Shown in pieces: positions 39,001 to 47,898 of a DNA stretch of 64,000 nucleotides. This DNA comes from Marinibacterium anthonyi (GTDB lineage Bacteria; Pseudomonadota; Alphaproteobacteria; Rhodobacterales; Rhodobacteraceae): the NCBI GenBank assembly GCA_003217735.2, contig CP031585.1:4017501-4081500 (forward strand), read 5' to 3'. A program made the translations under genes and the position numbers. The notes under the pieces were generated by a model. It made no database searches. It saw nothing but the letters and a program-made list of their open reading frames with translations, and had not been told where the DNA came from. Numbering within the stretch: the first letter of the stretch is position 1; each line of letters starts with the position of its first letter.

Positions 39001-39390
39001 ATGGGTGAGGTTGCCTTGGCGGCCATCTATTGCGTGCTGATGCTGGGCGGCGAGCCCGAGGTGACGCATGCCTATTCGGTGGGCCAGGACCTGCATCGCA
39101 TCCGGATCGATTGCGAAACCGATGACGCGGTGATCGAGGTCGGGATGGACAAGCGGTCGTCGCTGGACAGCGTGCAGCAGGCGCTGTTCGCCGCCCATCT
39201 GACCGGCAAGCGGCCCGAGATCCTGATCATCGACACCGACGGCCGCGTCGGACCTTACGAAACCCGCATCCGCGCGGCGGCGAAGATGGCCGGCGTCGGT
39301 TACGGGTCGATCGAGAAGGACAGGCTGATCCGCTGGCAGATGACCTCCTGGCTGCGCAGCTACAAGCCCGGGCACCTCAGCGGATCCTGA
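39001..39390 (+). CDS. Hypothetical protein
   Basis: 129 residues from the ATG at 39001; a GTG twelve bases upstream is an alternative. The first 15 residues are hydrophobic (ALAAIYCVLML) and could be a short membrane anchor or a poor signal sequence. The rest is mixed alpha/beta: GQDLHRIRIDCETDDAVIEV, LDSVQQALFAAHLTGKRPEI then LIIDTDGRVGPYETRIRAAA. I do not recognise the family. Upstream lies an AT-richer stretch with repeated GTTAA (38941-38985) that may contain its promoter. It ends only 4 bp from the convergent DUF2161 gene. Confidence 0.6.
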   Translation: MGEVALAAIYCVLMLGGEPEVTHAYSVGQDLHRIRIDCETDDAVIEVGMDKRSSLDSVQQALFAAHLTGKRPEILIIDTDGRVGPYETRIRAAAKMAGVGYGSIEKDRLIRWQMTSWLRSYKPGHLSGS

Positions 39391-39394
39391 TGGC

Positions 39395-40066
39395 TCAGCC
39401 CTCGCCCCAGCTGTAGGCCCAGTGTTTCAGCCCCACTTTCCCGGCCTCGGTCAGGGCATAGACGCCCTTTTCCACCTTATCGAACCAGCCATAGTGATTG
39501 TCGCGCATCAGGGTCGTGGCCCCCGCGACCCCGGTGGCCTTCGCCACCGCGGCCCCCTTGCAGGCGCCGTGTTCGGCCAGGTGGGCGGCGCAGCGCAGGG
39601 CGTCCTGTCGATAGCCGGTGACGATGCCGTGGCGGGTGGCGCCGCCCGCGTTCGGGTCGCCTTCGATGCGGTCGAATTCGCGCAGAAGCCGCGCCTGCGC
39701 CGTCTTCGACTTGCGCGGGGCGTATGGACCGGGGTCGCATTGCACCTCGACCGTGCCGTCGGCGCGCACGGTGATCAGGCCCAGCCCCAGCCGCCGGCAC
39801 AGCGCGACATTGTCCTTCAGCCCGCGCCGGGCGCTGCGCCCCGTGGGCTTGGGCACCGCCATGTAGACCAGGTCGGTCACCTTCAGCCGCGCAATGGCCT
39901 GATGATAAAGGCTCAGTGAAAACCGCAGCTTGAGTTCCACGATCACCGGCGGTTCGTCGCCCCGCACGGCCATCACGTCCGCGGCGCCGACCTCGCCCCG
40001 GACAACATAGCCCTGCCGTTCCAGCAATGCCTTGACCGGCGGGTAAAGATCCTGCTCGCGCTGCAT
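39395..40066 (-). CDS. DUF2161 family putative PD-(D/E)XK-type protein
   Basis: 223 residues. The N-terminal half reads LYPPVKALLERQGYVVRGEV then GAADVMAVRGDEPPVIVELK, a typical E..D..ExK nuclease-like core (E24, D30, E44, K46 by position). The C-terminal half looks like a winged helix (ALRCAAHLAEHGACKGAAVA..GVYALTEAGK). This is DUF2161, sometimes annotated as a phosphodiesterase; activity is unproven. It diverges from the TraB gene; the two starts are about 130 bp apart. Confidence 0.85.
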   Translation of the reverse strand: MQREQDLYPPVKALLERQGYVVRGEVGAADVMAVRGDEPPVIVELKLRFSLSLYHQAIARLKVTDLVYMAVPKPTGRSARRGLKDNVALCRRLGLGLITVRADGTVEVQCDPGPYAPRKSKTAQARLLREFDRIEGDPNAGGATRHGIVTGYRQDALRCAAHLAEHGACKGAAVAKATGVAGATTLMRDNHYGWFDKVEKGVYALTEAGKVGLKHWAYSWGEG

Positions 40067-40198
40067 TGCGCCTTGGTAAAGCCCGCCCCTGTCCCGATCA
40101 AGCCACGCCTTGACGCCGCCTTGCCAATCCTGTCCGCTGCGCCTTCCAACCCGGTCGTGAGCCCCTTACAATCGGCCCACCCCCTCCGTTCAAGGACC

Positions 40199-41194
40199 AT
40201 GCCATTGCGCCGTCTCCCCCTGCTGATCGCCCTGATGCTGCTGACCGCCGCTCAGGCCCAGGCCCTGTGTAACGGTCGCGACATGCGCCCGCGCCTGACG
40301 CCCGAGGCCGAAGCGCAATTGCAGGCCGAGGTGGCGCAGACGCCCTATGCCTACGGCAACCACTGGATCGCCACCAGGAACGGACAGCAAATCCACGTGA
40401 TCGGCACGATCCATTCCACCGATCCCCGGCTGCGCGGCGTGATGCGCGACCTGCGGCCGGTGATCCTGTCCGCCGACGCGGTGCTGTTCGAAGTCACCAC
40501 CGGCGAAACCGAGGCGCACATGGACAAGCTCTGGCGCGACCGGTCGCTGTTCATGCTGAAATCAAAGCCCTACCTGCCCGACATGCTGACGCCGCCGGTC
40601 TGGAACTACCTGGCCGACCGGATGGCCGACGACGGGTTCGACGCCGACGAAGTGGCGCGGATGCAGCCCTGGTTCGTGGGGCTTTTCCTGGACCAGTCGG
40701 GCTGTGGCCGGGGCCTGGGTCTGGGCAAGGACCTGGGCCTTGACGACCGGATCGAAAAACTGGCCCGACGGTCGCGCATCCCGATCGGGTCGCTGGAACC
40801 CTCGGGCGCCAGCATCCGCGCGCTGGCCGAACAGCCGATCCGCGACCAGGCCAAGATCCTGGAATACGACCTGACCAGCGACATGAACTCCGACGACCAG
40901 GTCGTCACCATGGCCGAAGCCTATTTCGGCGAACGCCTGGCCGAAGGCATGCTGATCCAGGACTGGACCATGTACGGCGACCTGCCGGTGTCGCGCACCG
41001 AGGTGCAGCGCCTGCTGGACGGTTTCCAGCACCGGCTGATCGACGATCGCAACAAGTCCTGGGTGCCGGTGATCGAACGCACCAGGGGCGACGTGCTGGT
41101 GGTGGCGGTGGGCGGCGCACATCTGCCGGGCAAGAACGGATTGCTCAACCTCCTGGCGGAACGCGGTTTCAAGATGGAACGGGCCAAGTTCTGA
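40199..41194 (+). CDS. TraB/GumN family protein
   Basis: 331 residues with a signal peptide (LPLLIALMLLTAAQAQAL, cleaved near residue 20), so it is exported or membrane-tethered. The TraB/GumN (Tiki-like) domain begins at GNHWIATRNGQQIHVIGTIH with STDPRL, matching the first GxH motif; later DAVLFEVTTGE carries the conserved Glu, and the C-terminal DVLVVAVGGAHLPGKNGLLN gives the second GxxH motif. Tiki relatives are metalloproteases, so a periplasmic peptidase role is possible but not established for bacterial members. Confidence 0.9.
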   Translation: MPLRRLPLLIALMLLTAAQAQALCNGRDMRPRLTPEAEAQLQAEVAQTPYAYGNHWIATRNGQQIHVIGTIHSTDPRLRGVMRDLRPVILSADAVLFEVTTGETEAHMDKLWRDRSLFMLKSKPYLPDMLTPPVWNYLADRMADDGFDADEVARMQPWFVGLFLDQSGCGRGLGLGKDLGLDDRIEKLARRSRIPIGSLEPSGASIRALAEQPIRDQAKILEYDLTSDMNSDDQVVTMAEAYFGERLAEGMLIQDWTMYGDLPVSRTEVQRLLDGFQHRLIDDRNKSWVPVIERTRGDVLVVAVGGAHLPGKNGLLNLLAERGFKMERAKF

Positions 41195-41320
41195 GGCCGA
41201 CCGGGGCCACGGCCGGGGGTCCAACCGCCGCAGGATCGCGGGCGATGGTGACAAGGGGCGCCGTCCCTCCTATAAGGCGCGCGAATTGCCATCCGCTGAT
41301 CCCTGAAGGACCGTTTTCGC

Positions 41321-42241
41321 ATGACCACCCAAGTTTTCGGCCACAAGTCCCCCGACACCGATTCCACCGGCTCTCCGATCCTGTGGGCCTGGTACCTTTC
41401 CGACGTGAAAGGCACCCCCGCCAAGCCCGTCCTGCTGGGCGAGCCCAACACCGAAGCCGCCTTCATGCTGACCCGCTGGGGTCTGGACAAACCCGAGATC
41501 ATCTCGGACGTGGCCGAAGGCGCGCCGGTCGTCATCGTCGACACCAACAACCCCGCCGAACTGCCGGCCTCGATCAATTCGGCCGACATCACCGCGATCA
41601 TCGACCACCACAAGCTGGTCGGCGGCCTGGAAACCAAGGGCCCGATCGACATCACCGTGCGCCCGCTGGCCTGCACCGCGACGATCATGCTGGACCTGAT
41701 CGGTGACGACGCCGCCAAGATGCCCGACGCCATCAAGGGCGCGGCCCTGACCTGCATCCTGTCGGACACGCTGGAATTCCGCTCGCCCACCACCACGGAC
41801 CACGACAGGGCCGTGGCCGAGAAACTGGCCGCCGACCTGGGCATCGACATCCCCTCCTACGCGGCTGAAATGTTCGCGGCCAAGTCGGACGTGTCGTCGT
41901 TCTCGGATGCCGAACTGCTGCGGATGGATTCCAAGGAATACACCGTCGGCGGCAAGGACTTCCGTGTCTCGGTGCTGGAAACCACCTCGCCCCAGATGAT
42001 CCTGGACCGCAAGGACAGCCTGATGGCGTCGATGATCGACGTGGCCAAGGAAGACGGCGCCGACCAGGTGCTGCTGTTCGTCATCGACATCCTGAACGAG
42101 GAAGCCACCCTGCTGGTCCCCAACGACCTGGTGAAAGCCGTGGCCGAACAAAGCTTTGACGCCTCGGTCTCCGGCGACACCGTCGTCCTGCCCGGCATCA
42201 TGAGCCGCAAGAAGCAGATCATCCCGAACCTGAAGGTCTGA
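41321..42241 (+). CDS. ppaC: Manganese-dependent inorganic pyrophosphatase (family II)
   Basis: 306 residues, the usual size. DHH-superfamily metal motifs are complete: FGHKSPDTDSTGSPI (residues 5-19), VIVDTNNPAEL, IIDHHKLVG (DHH at about 99-101) and AILSDT-like CILSDTLEFRSPT. The DHHA2 C-terminal domain ends with the substrate-binding SRKKQIIP. It hydrolyses pyrophosphate with Mn2+/Co2+ and pulls forward biosynthesis. Followed by a strong intrinsic terminator; convergent with an APC permease. Confidence 0.96.
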   Translation: MTTQVFGHKSPDTDSTGSPILWAWYLSDVKGTPAKPVLLGEPNTEAAFMLTRWGLDKPEIISDVAEGAPVVIVDTNNPAELPASINSADITAIIDHHKLVGGLETKGPIDITVRPLACTATIMLDLIGDDAAKMPDAIKGAALTCILSDTLEFRSPTTTDHDRAVAEKLAADLGIDIPSYAAEMFAAKSDVSSFSDAELLRMDSKEYTVGGKDFRVSVLETTSPQMILDRKDSLMASMIDVAKEDGADQVLLFVIDILNEEATLLVPNDLVKAVAEQSFDASVSGDTVVLPGIMSRKKQIIPNLKV

Positions 42242-42263
42242 CCCTTTCGGATCCCTTCACGAC

Positions 42264-42290
42264 AGGCCGCTCCCCCGGGGGCGGCCTTTT
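42264..42290. terminator. Rho-independent terminator of ppaC
   Basis: AGGCCGCTCCCC..GGGGGCGGCCT followed by TTTT, 22 bp after the ppaC stop and 4 bp from the APC permease stop on the other strand. The stem is about ten bp with one wobble. Confidence 0.85.
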
Positions 42291-42293
42291 GCG

Positions 42294-43475
42294 TTACTCG
42301 ACCGGCACGCCTAAGATCGCGATCGCGGCGCCAAGCGCGGCCAGCACCAGGAAAGCCGCCCGTCGGCCGCCCCTGGCCGCCAAGGCCGCCAGCACCGCCT
42401 GCAGCGCGTAATACGCGGCAAAGGCGCGCGAGGCGTAGGCGATGATCTGAAAGACATCCGACACCCAGGTCAGCAGCAGCCCGAAGCCGACCAGCACGGC
42501 ATAGGCGACACGCGGCCTGATCCGCCCACCCGTCAGTTCGTGGATCAGCCCGCCGGACCCTGCCGTATCGGCCACCGCCGCGCTGAACTGCGCGGCCAGC
42601 GCCGCGGCCACCAGCAGCACGGGCAGGATCGGCGCGACGACCGCCATCAGGTCGATGATCGCGGTCTCGTTCAGCTCCATCCGGCCTGTCGGAAAGGCAT
42701 AGGCCAGCAGCCCGATGTAGATCATGTAGATCGCCGTCGCGACGATCTGCGCCAGCCGCATCGACCGGATCCGCATGGCCCCATCGTATTCATCGCCCAG
42801 GTAGCGCGAGGTCTCGAACCCCTGCACCGTGACGATCAGGCCAAAGCCCAGCGTCAGCGCGCTCCACCCCGTCTGATGCGCCGGGTTCAGAACCAGCGCG
42901 CCGGCCTGCGCCTGGCCGGTGAAATAGATCACCAGCCCCACCAGCAGCCCGAGGATGATCGCCAGCTTGATGGAAACGGTCACCTGCTCCATCCGTTCCA
43001 GCGCGCCGAACCCGCTGGTCCAGCCCACCAGCAGGATCACCAGCAGCACGCCGCTGGTCACCTGCCGCGCATGGACCGGGTCGGACAGGTCCGTCAGGCT
43101 GACGGCGAAGGCGCCGAACAGGTTCAGGTAATAGGCGACCGATATGAAATAGGCGAAGGCCAGCGCCCAGGACGACACCTGTTCGATGCGCCGCGCGGCC
43201 CGGCCGGGCCAGCCCCCCTGCCCGTCGAGCGCGGCGATGTTGTGGCGCACGGCGGCGCCGAACACCCAGGCCAGCAGGCACAAAAGCCCCATGACCAGCG
43301 GCGCCCAAAGCCCGTAGGCGCTGTCAAGGATCGGGCCCAGCACCAGGAACCCGCTGCCGATGATCGAGGCCAGCGGCGTGACGGTGGCCCGAAACAGCTG
43401 CGAGCCCAGAACCCGTGGCATCAGCAGCAGGCCAAGGGCGGCAACGGTGGCGATCAGGATCAATGCGTTGGTCAT
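42294..43475 (-). CDS. APC-superfamily amino acid permease-like protein
   Basis: 393 residues with about 11-12 membrane helices, somewhat shorter than standard amino-acid permeases. The TM1-type stretch VTPLASIIGSGFLVLGPILD contains the GSG break typical of the fold, and GFGLIVTVQGFETSRYLGDE resembles the TM6 F-E pattern where substrate binds. No close transporter family can be named, and a sensor or divergent transporter is possible. Divergent from the HAD gene, about 180 bp apart. Confidence 0.85.
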   Translation of the reverse strand: MTNALILIATVAALGLLLMPRVLGSQLFRATVTPLASIIGSGFLVLGPILDSAYGLWAPLVMGLLCLLAWVFGAAVRHNIAALDGQGGWPGRAARRIEQVSSWALAFAYFISVAYYLNLFGAFAVSLTDLSDPVHARQVTSGVLLVILLVGWTSGFGALERMEQVTVSIKLAIILGLLVGLVIYFTGQAQAGALVLNPAHQTGWSALTLGFGLIVTVQGFETSRYLGDEYDGAMRIRSMRLAQIVATAIYMIYIGLLAYAFPTGRMELNETAIIDLMAVVAPILPVLLVAAALAAQFSAAVADTAGSGGLIHELTGGRIRPRVAYAVLVGFGLLLTWVSDVFQIIAYASRAFAAYYALQAVLAALAARGGRRAAFLVLAALGAAIAILGVPVE

Positions 43476-43654
43476 GCGATCCCTCTATCACGTTGGCGCC
43501 GGGGGAAAATCCGCTATCTGCAGGCCCCTTCGCACCGCATCGCACATGACACAGGCCATGCGCTGGCCATGACATCGGCCATACGGACCCGGCTTGCGGG
43601 TTCGCGCGTTTCATGCTTGACCCAAACCACGCCCCCCTTGACGCAGAGGCCCCC

Positions 43655-44533
43655 ATGACCCGCATCATCCCCGCCCTTTCCGAGATCTCCGCCACCTACG
43701 ACGCGCTCTTTGTCGATCTCTGGGGCTGCCTGCACAACGGCGTCCATGCCCTGCCCGATGCGGTCGCGGCGCTTCAGACCTATCGCAAGACCGGCGGCGC
43801 CGTGATCCTGGTGACCAATTCGCCCAAGCCCCGCCAGGGGGTCGAGGTTCAGATCCGCGACCAGTTCGGCGTGCCGGACGATTGCTGGGATGCCATCGCC
43901 ACCAGCGGCGACAGCGCGCGGGTGGCGATGTTCACCGGCGTCATCGGCCAGAAGGTCTGGTTCATGGGCGAACCCGAACGCGACGCCGACTTCTTCGACC
44001 CGCCGCATCTGCTGGACGATCCGCTGCCCATCGAACGCGTGGCACTGGAAGACGCCGAAGGCATCGCCTGCTGCGGTCCGTTCGACCCGCAGGCCGACCC
44101 GTCGGTCAACCGGCCCGAATTCCTCTATGCCAAGACAAAGGGGCTCAAGCTGCTCTGCGCCAACCCCGACATCGTCGTCGACCGCGGCCACCAGCGGGAA
44201 TGGTGCGCCGGCGCGCTGGCGCAACTCTACACGGAAATGGGCGGCGAAAGCCTCTACTTCGGCAAACCGCATCCGCCGATCTACGACCTGGCCCGCCGCC
44301 GCCTGGCCGCCCTGGGCCGCGACGTGCCGGCCAGCGCGATCCTGGCGATCGGCGACGGCATCCACACCGACATCGCCGGCGCCATGGGCGAGGACATCGA
44401 TTCGCTCTTCATCACCGGCGGCCTCGCGGCCGCCGACACCAAGACCGATGGCCAGCCCGACCCCGACGCGCTCGCGGCGTTCCTGGCCCGCGAACAGCGC
44501 AACCCCACCTTCTCCATGGGCAACCTGCGCTAA
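43655..44533 (+). CDS. TIGR01459 family HAD-type hydrolase
   Basis: 292 residues, class IIA HAD fold. Motif I reads FVDLWGCLHNGVHALPDAVA, with the nucleophile Asp but Trp where the second catalytic Asp of DxD phosphatases sits; this substitution is typical of the TIGR01459 group. Later VILVTNSPKPR (motif II), GKPHPPIYDLARRRL (motif III Lys) and ILAIGDGIHTDIAGA (motif IV) are intact. The substrate is unknown. Convergent with the LLM oxidoreductase, separated by a dispersed repeat. Confidence 0.9.
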   Translation: MTRIIPALSEISATYDALFVDLWGCLHNGVHALPDAVAALQTYRKTGGAVILVTNSPKPRQGVEVQIRDQFGVPDDCWDAIATSGDSARVAMFTGVIGQKVWFMGEPERDADFFDPPHLLDDPLPIERVALEDAEGIACCGPFDPQADPSVNRPEFLYAKTKGLKLLCANPDIVVDRGHQREWCAGALAQLYTEMGGESLYFGKPHPPIYDLARRRLAALGRDVPASAILAIGDGIHTDIAGAMGEDIDSLFITGGLAAADTKTDGQPDPDALAAFLAREQRNPTFSMGNLR

Positions 44534-44558
44534 CCCCTCAGCCGCGCGGCCCCCTCCA

Positions 44559-44620
44559 GCTTCTTCTTGGCCGAAATACCTCGGGGGAGTCCTCCAGCGG
44601 AGGACGGGGGCAGCGCCCCC
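44559..44620 (-). repeat. CTTCTTCTTGG..TACCTCGGGGG repeat with GGGGGCAGCGCCCCC tail
   Basis: One inverted-orientation copy of the GGTATTT..CCAAGAAGAAG family: GCTTCTTCTTGGCCGAAATA, CCTCGGGGGAGTCCTCC, then GGAGGACGGGGGCAGCGCCC, 21 bp from the LLM stop. It matches the right-hand copies at 21614 and 30561 almost base for base through the tail. No left-hand partner is present here. Confidence 0.75.
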
Positions 44621-44641
44621 TCCCCCCTCGGGGCCGCAGCC

Positions 44642-45670
44642 TCAGCCGGCCTTGCGCAGCTCCGGGGCCACCTGGGTCCCCAGGACCTCGATCGCCTTCA
44701 GCATCTCCCGGTGCTCGATCACCCCGATCGCCATCTGGATCAGCACGCGGTCGAACCCCAGGTCCTCCTTCAGCCCCAGGATCTTGTCGACCAGCTGCGC
44801 CGGGCTTCCGACGAAATTCGCGCCCTCCGGCGTGATCGAGGCATCGAACTGCGCGCGGCTCTGCGGCGGCCAGCCGCGTTCGCGCCCGATGCGGTCCATC
44901 ACCGACTTCTGTGCCGGAAAGAACAGCTCGGCGGCGGTGCGGCTGTCTTCATGCACGAACCCGTGCACGTTCAGCGACACGCGGGCCTTGTCGGCCTCCC
45001 CCGATTGCGCGGCCGCCCGTCGGTACAGATCGGCCAGCGGCGCGAACCGGCGGGGTTCGCCGCCGATGATCGCCAGCGCCAGCGGCAGGCCATGCGCGCC
45101 GGCCCGCACCACGCTTTGCGGCGTGCCGCCCGCGGCCACCCAGATCGGCAGATGCCCGTTGACCGGGCGCGGATAGACCCCGGCGCCCGCGACCTGGGGC
45201 GTGTGATCCGACCCGGCCCACCGCAGCCGCGTCTCGGCGTCGATGGCCAGCAGCATCTGCAGCTTCTCTTCGAACAATTCGTTGTAATCGTCCAGCTCGT
45301 AGCCGAACAACGGAAAGCTCTCGATAAAGCTGCCGCGCCCCACCATCACCTCGGCCCGCCCGTTCGACAGGTTGTCCAGCGTCGCGAACTGCTGGTAGAC
45401 GCGGATCGGGTCGTCGGAACTCAGCACGCTGACGGCTGAACTCAGTCGGATATGGCGCGTGTTGCGGGCCGCCGCCGCCAGGACGGTCGCAGGCGACGTG
45501 ATCGCGTAATCCGGCCGGTGATGTTCGCCCAGCCCGAAGACATCCAGCCCGACCTGGTCGGCCAGCTCGATCTCTTCGATCAGGTTGCCCAGCCGCGCCT
45601 GCGCATCCACCACCTGCCCGGTGACGGGATCGGTGCCCACATCGCCAAAGGTATAAAGTCCAACGTCCAT
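44642..45670 (-). CDS. LLM class flavin-dependent oxidoreductase
   Basis: 342 residues with the luciferase-like TIM-barrel fold that uses reduced FMN or F420. Seen: DVGLYTFGDVGTDPVTGQVV, QVGLDVFGLGEHHRPDYAIT (substrate-pocket region), SSAVSVLSSDDPIRVYQQFA, and GRAEVMVGRGSFIESFPLFG, typical of the group that oxidises small organic substrates such as alkanes or aldehydes. Substrate unknown. Divergent from the MaoC gene with about 230 bp between the starts. Confidence 0.92.
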   Translation of the reverse strand: MDVGLYTFGDVGTDPVTGQVVDAQARLGNLIEEIELADQVGLDVFGLGEHHRPDYAITSPATVLAAAARNTRHIRLSSAVSVLSSDDPIRVYQQFATLDNLSNGRAEVMVGRGSFIESFPLFGYELDDYNELFEEKLQMLLAIDAETRLRWAGSDHTPQVAGAGVYPRPVNGHLPIWVAAGGTPQSVVRAGAHGLPLALAIIGGEPRRFAPLADLYRRAAAQSGEADKARVSLNVHGFVHEDSRTAAELFFPAQKSVMDRIGRERGWPPQSRAQFDASITPEGANFVGSPAQLVDKILGLKEDLGFDRVLIQMAIGVIEHREMLKAIEVLGTQVAPELRKAG

Positions 45671-45833
45671 CCGTCACTCCTTGTCTGGCCCGAACTTGGG
45701 ATGCCGGCGCCCGCCCGTCCATCCCGCCCCGCGCACAGCCACACCTCAGACCGCGCACACAAGATGCGCGCCTGTCGTTTCGCCACCCGGACCATTCCGG
45801 CCTACGACCTCTGTCGCACTTGCCTTTCTGCAG

Positions 45834-45863
45834 TTGCAAAGTAATTTAATTTCACTATATAAT
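45834..45863 (+). promoter_or_regulatory. Predicted promoter of the MaoC gene
   Basis: TTGCAA (45834-45839), 18 bp, TATAAT (45858-45863), a near-consensus sigma-70 promoter in a clearly AT-rich island (45838-45880). The start would be about 45870, giving a leader of roughly 40 bases. Confidence 0.65.
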
Positions 45864-45909
45864 CCAAAATGGACGTAAAATTACCGGACCGATCCAAGAG
45901 GCCATGAGT

Positions 45910-46353
45910 ATGCTGGACAACCTGCCCCGCGGCACGATCTGCATCGAAGACATCGAAATGGGCATGACGCGCCACCTGCAGAAGGTGGTAACCGACGCGG
46001 ATATCGAGATGTTCGCCCAGGTCTCCACCGACCGGAACCCGGTGCACCTGGACGAGGACTACGCCCAGGATACGATTTTCAACGGTCGTATCGCCCATGG
46101 CATGCTGACCGCCGGCCTGATCTCGGCCGTGATCGGGGAACAACTGCCGGGGCACGGCACGGTCTACATGGGCCAGACGCTGAAATTCCTGGCCCCCGTG
46201 CGCCCCGGCGACATGGTCCGCGCCGAAGTGACGGTGATCGACATCGACCCCGCCAAGCGCCGGGTCAAGCTGGACTGCGCCTGCCTGGTGGACGGCAAGA
46301 AGGTGCTGGTCGGCGAAGCGACCGTGCTGGCCCCCTCGCGCAAGTTCGACTGA
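45910..46353 (+). CDS. MaoC-like (R)-enoyl-CoA hydratase
   Basis: 147 residues; the ATG at 45910 is chosen because AAGAGG lies eight bases upstream, though an in-frame ATG at 45904 exists. One hot-dog fold with the hydratase signature around DRNPVHLDEDYAQDTIFNGR and IAHGMLTAGLISAVIGEQLP, including the catalytic Asp and His. (R)-specific hydratases feed beta-oxidation intermediates into PHA synthesis or run other acyl-CoA pathways. No PHA genes are adjacent. Confidence 0.92.
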   Translation: MLDNLPRGTICIEDIEMGMTRHLQKVVTDADIEMFAQVSTDRNPVHLDEDYAQDTIFNGRIAHGMLTAGLISAVIGEQLPGHGTVYMGQTLKFLAPVRPGDMVRAEVTVIDIDPAKRRVKLDCACLVDGKKVLVGEATVLAPSRKFD

Positions 46354-46498
46354 CGCGGCGCGGGCCGGGGCAAACGCCGCGCCGCCTGCCGTTCCGACCG
46401 GCGCGGATCGCCGCGCGAACGATCATTGTTTCGCCCCGTCGCCGCGCTGCCGCATCAGGCGCTTGATCCTCCCCGCGGCCAGAGGTACGGCTGGCGCC

Positions 46499-47431
46499 AT
46501 GCGGATCATCCGAGACTACCAGTTTGTCGAACCCCAGGATCGCGGCGCCTCGGCCGCGATCGGCAATTTTGACGGGGTCCACCTGGGCCACCAGGCGGTC
46601 ATCGACCTGGCACGCAAGGTGGCGCCCGGCGCGCCCCTGGGCGTGCTGACGTTCGAACCGCATCCGCGCAGCTATTTCGCGCCCGACGCCCCGCCCTTCC
46701 GATTGATGAACGAAACCGCGCGCGCCCACCGGCTGGAAAAGCTGGGGATCGAACGGCTGTACCAGATCACCTTCAACGCCGCGCTGGCCAACCTCAGCCC
46801 CTGGGACTTTGCCCGCAACGTGATCGCCGACGGCTTCGGCCTGTCGCACGTGATCGTCGGAGAGGATTTCTGTTTCGGCAAGGACCGGGCCGGCAAGGCC
46901 GAGGACCTGGTCAGGTTCGGCAAGCAGATGGGGTTTGGCGCCACCATCGCGCCGCTTGTCGAGGAAACCGGCGTCACCGTATCGTCCACCGCGATCCGCC
47001 AGGCCCTGACCGATGGCCGCCCGCGCGATGCCGCGAAGATGCTGGGCCACTGGCACCGCATGGAAGGCACCGTGATCGGCGGCGAACAGAAGGGGCGCGA
47101 GCTGGGCTTTCCCACGGCCAATATCTCGATCGACGGGCTGCACGCGCCGGCTTCGGGCGTCTACGCGGTGCTGGTCGACGTTCTGGACGGGCCGCATCGG
47201 GGCAGCTACCACGGCGCGGCGTCGCTTGGCCTGCACCCGATGTTCGGGCGCGACGTGCCGAACCTGGAAAGCTACCTCTTCGATTTCTCCGGGGATCTTT
47301 ACGGCTCGACCCTGTCGGTCGGGCTGGTGGATTACCTGCGTCCCGAACTGCGGTTCAACGGGCTGGACGCGCTGATCACCCAGATGAACGCCGACTGCGC
47401 CCGCGCCCGCGAGATCCTGGCCGCCGCATGA
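46499..47431 (+). CDS. ribF: Bifunctional riboflavin kinase / FAD synthetase
   Basis: 310 residues; converts riboflavin to FMN and then FAD. The N-terminal nucleotidyltransferase domain has AIGNFDGVHLGHQAVI (residues 20-35), LTFEPHPRSYF, and VGEDFCFGKDRAG followed by VSSTAIRQAL; the C-terminal kinase domain has EGTVIGGEQKGRELGFPTAN and SYHGAASLGLHPMFG. The stop overlaps the next gene (ATGA), starting a three-gene run ribF-ycgN-threonine aldolase. Confidence 0.96.
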   Translation: MRIIRDYQFVEPQDRGASAAIGNFDGVHLGHQAVIDLARKVAPGAPLGVLTFEPHPRSYFAPDAPPFRLMNETARAHRLEKLGIERLYQITFNAALANLSPWDFARNVIADGFGLSHVIVGEDFCFGKDRAGKAEDLVRFGKQMGFGATIAPLVEETGVTVSSTAIRQALTDGRPRDAAKMLGHWHRMEGTVIGGEQKGRELGFPTANISIDGLHAPASGVYAVLVDVLDGPHRGSYHGAASLGLHPMFGRDVPNLESYLFDFSGDLYGSTLSVGLVDYLRPELRFNGLDALITQMNADCARAREILAAA

Positions 47432-47898
47432 GTGAACCGATCGATCGCAAGGGGCTGGCGCCCCGGTTCTGGGAAACCAAGTCGCTGGACAAGATGTCAC
47501 CCCGCGAATGGGAAGCGCTGTGCGACGGCTGTGGCAAGTGCTGCCTGAACAAGCTGGAAGACGAGGACACCGGCGAGGTCGCCCTGACCCGCGTGGCCTG
47601 CCGGCTGTTCGACGACACCACCTGCCGCTGTTCGCAATACCCGATCCGGCACCAGTTCGTGCCGGAATGCATCGTGCTGAAACCGTCCAACCTGGACACG
47701 CACGCCTACTGGATGCCCGAGACCTGCGCCTATCGTCTGCTGTGGCAGGGAAAACGCCTGCCCGACTGGCACCCGCTGCTGACCGGCGATCCCGAAAGCG
47801 TGCATGACGCCGGCGTGTCGATGCGCCTGCGCACCGTGCCGGAATTCGAGATCGACCAGGACGACTGGGAAGACCATATCATCGAGGAACCCATCTGA
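47428..47898 (+). CDS. YcgN family cysteine-cluster protein
   Basis: 156 residues of the UPF0260/YcgN family. Cysteine clusters CDGCGKCCLNKLED (residues 32-45), CRLFDDTTCRCSQYP, and later ECIVLKP and ETCAYRLLWQGKRLPDWHPL suggest bound metal, possibly an Fe-S cluster or zinc. Cytoplasmic, function unknown. ATG overlaps the ribF stop and its last base overlaps the ATG of the following threonine aldolase gene, so all three are coupled. Confidence 0.92.
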   Translation: MSEPIDRKGLAPRFWETKSLDKMSPREWEALCDGCGKCCLNKLEDEDTGEVALTRVACRLFDDTTCRCSQYPIRHQFVPECIVLKPSNLDTHAYWMPETCAYRLLWQGKRLPDWHPLLTGDPESVHDAGVSMRLRTVPEFEIDQDDWEDHIIEEPI

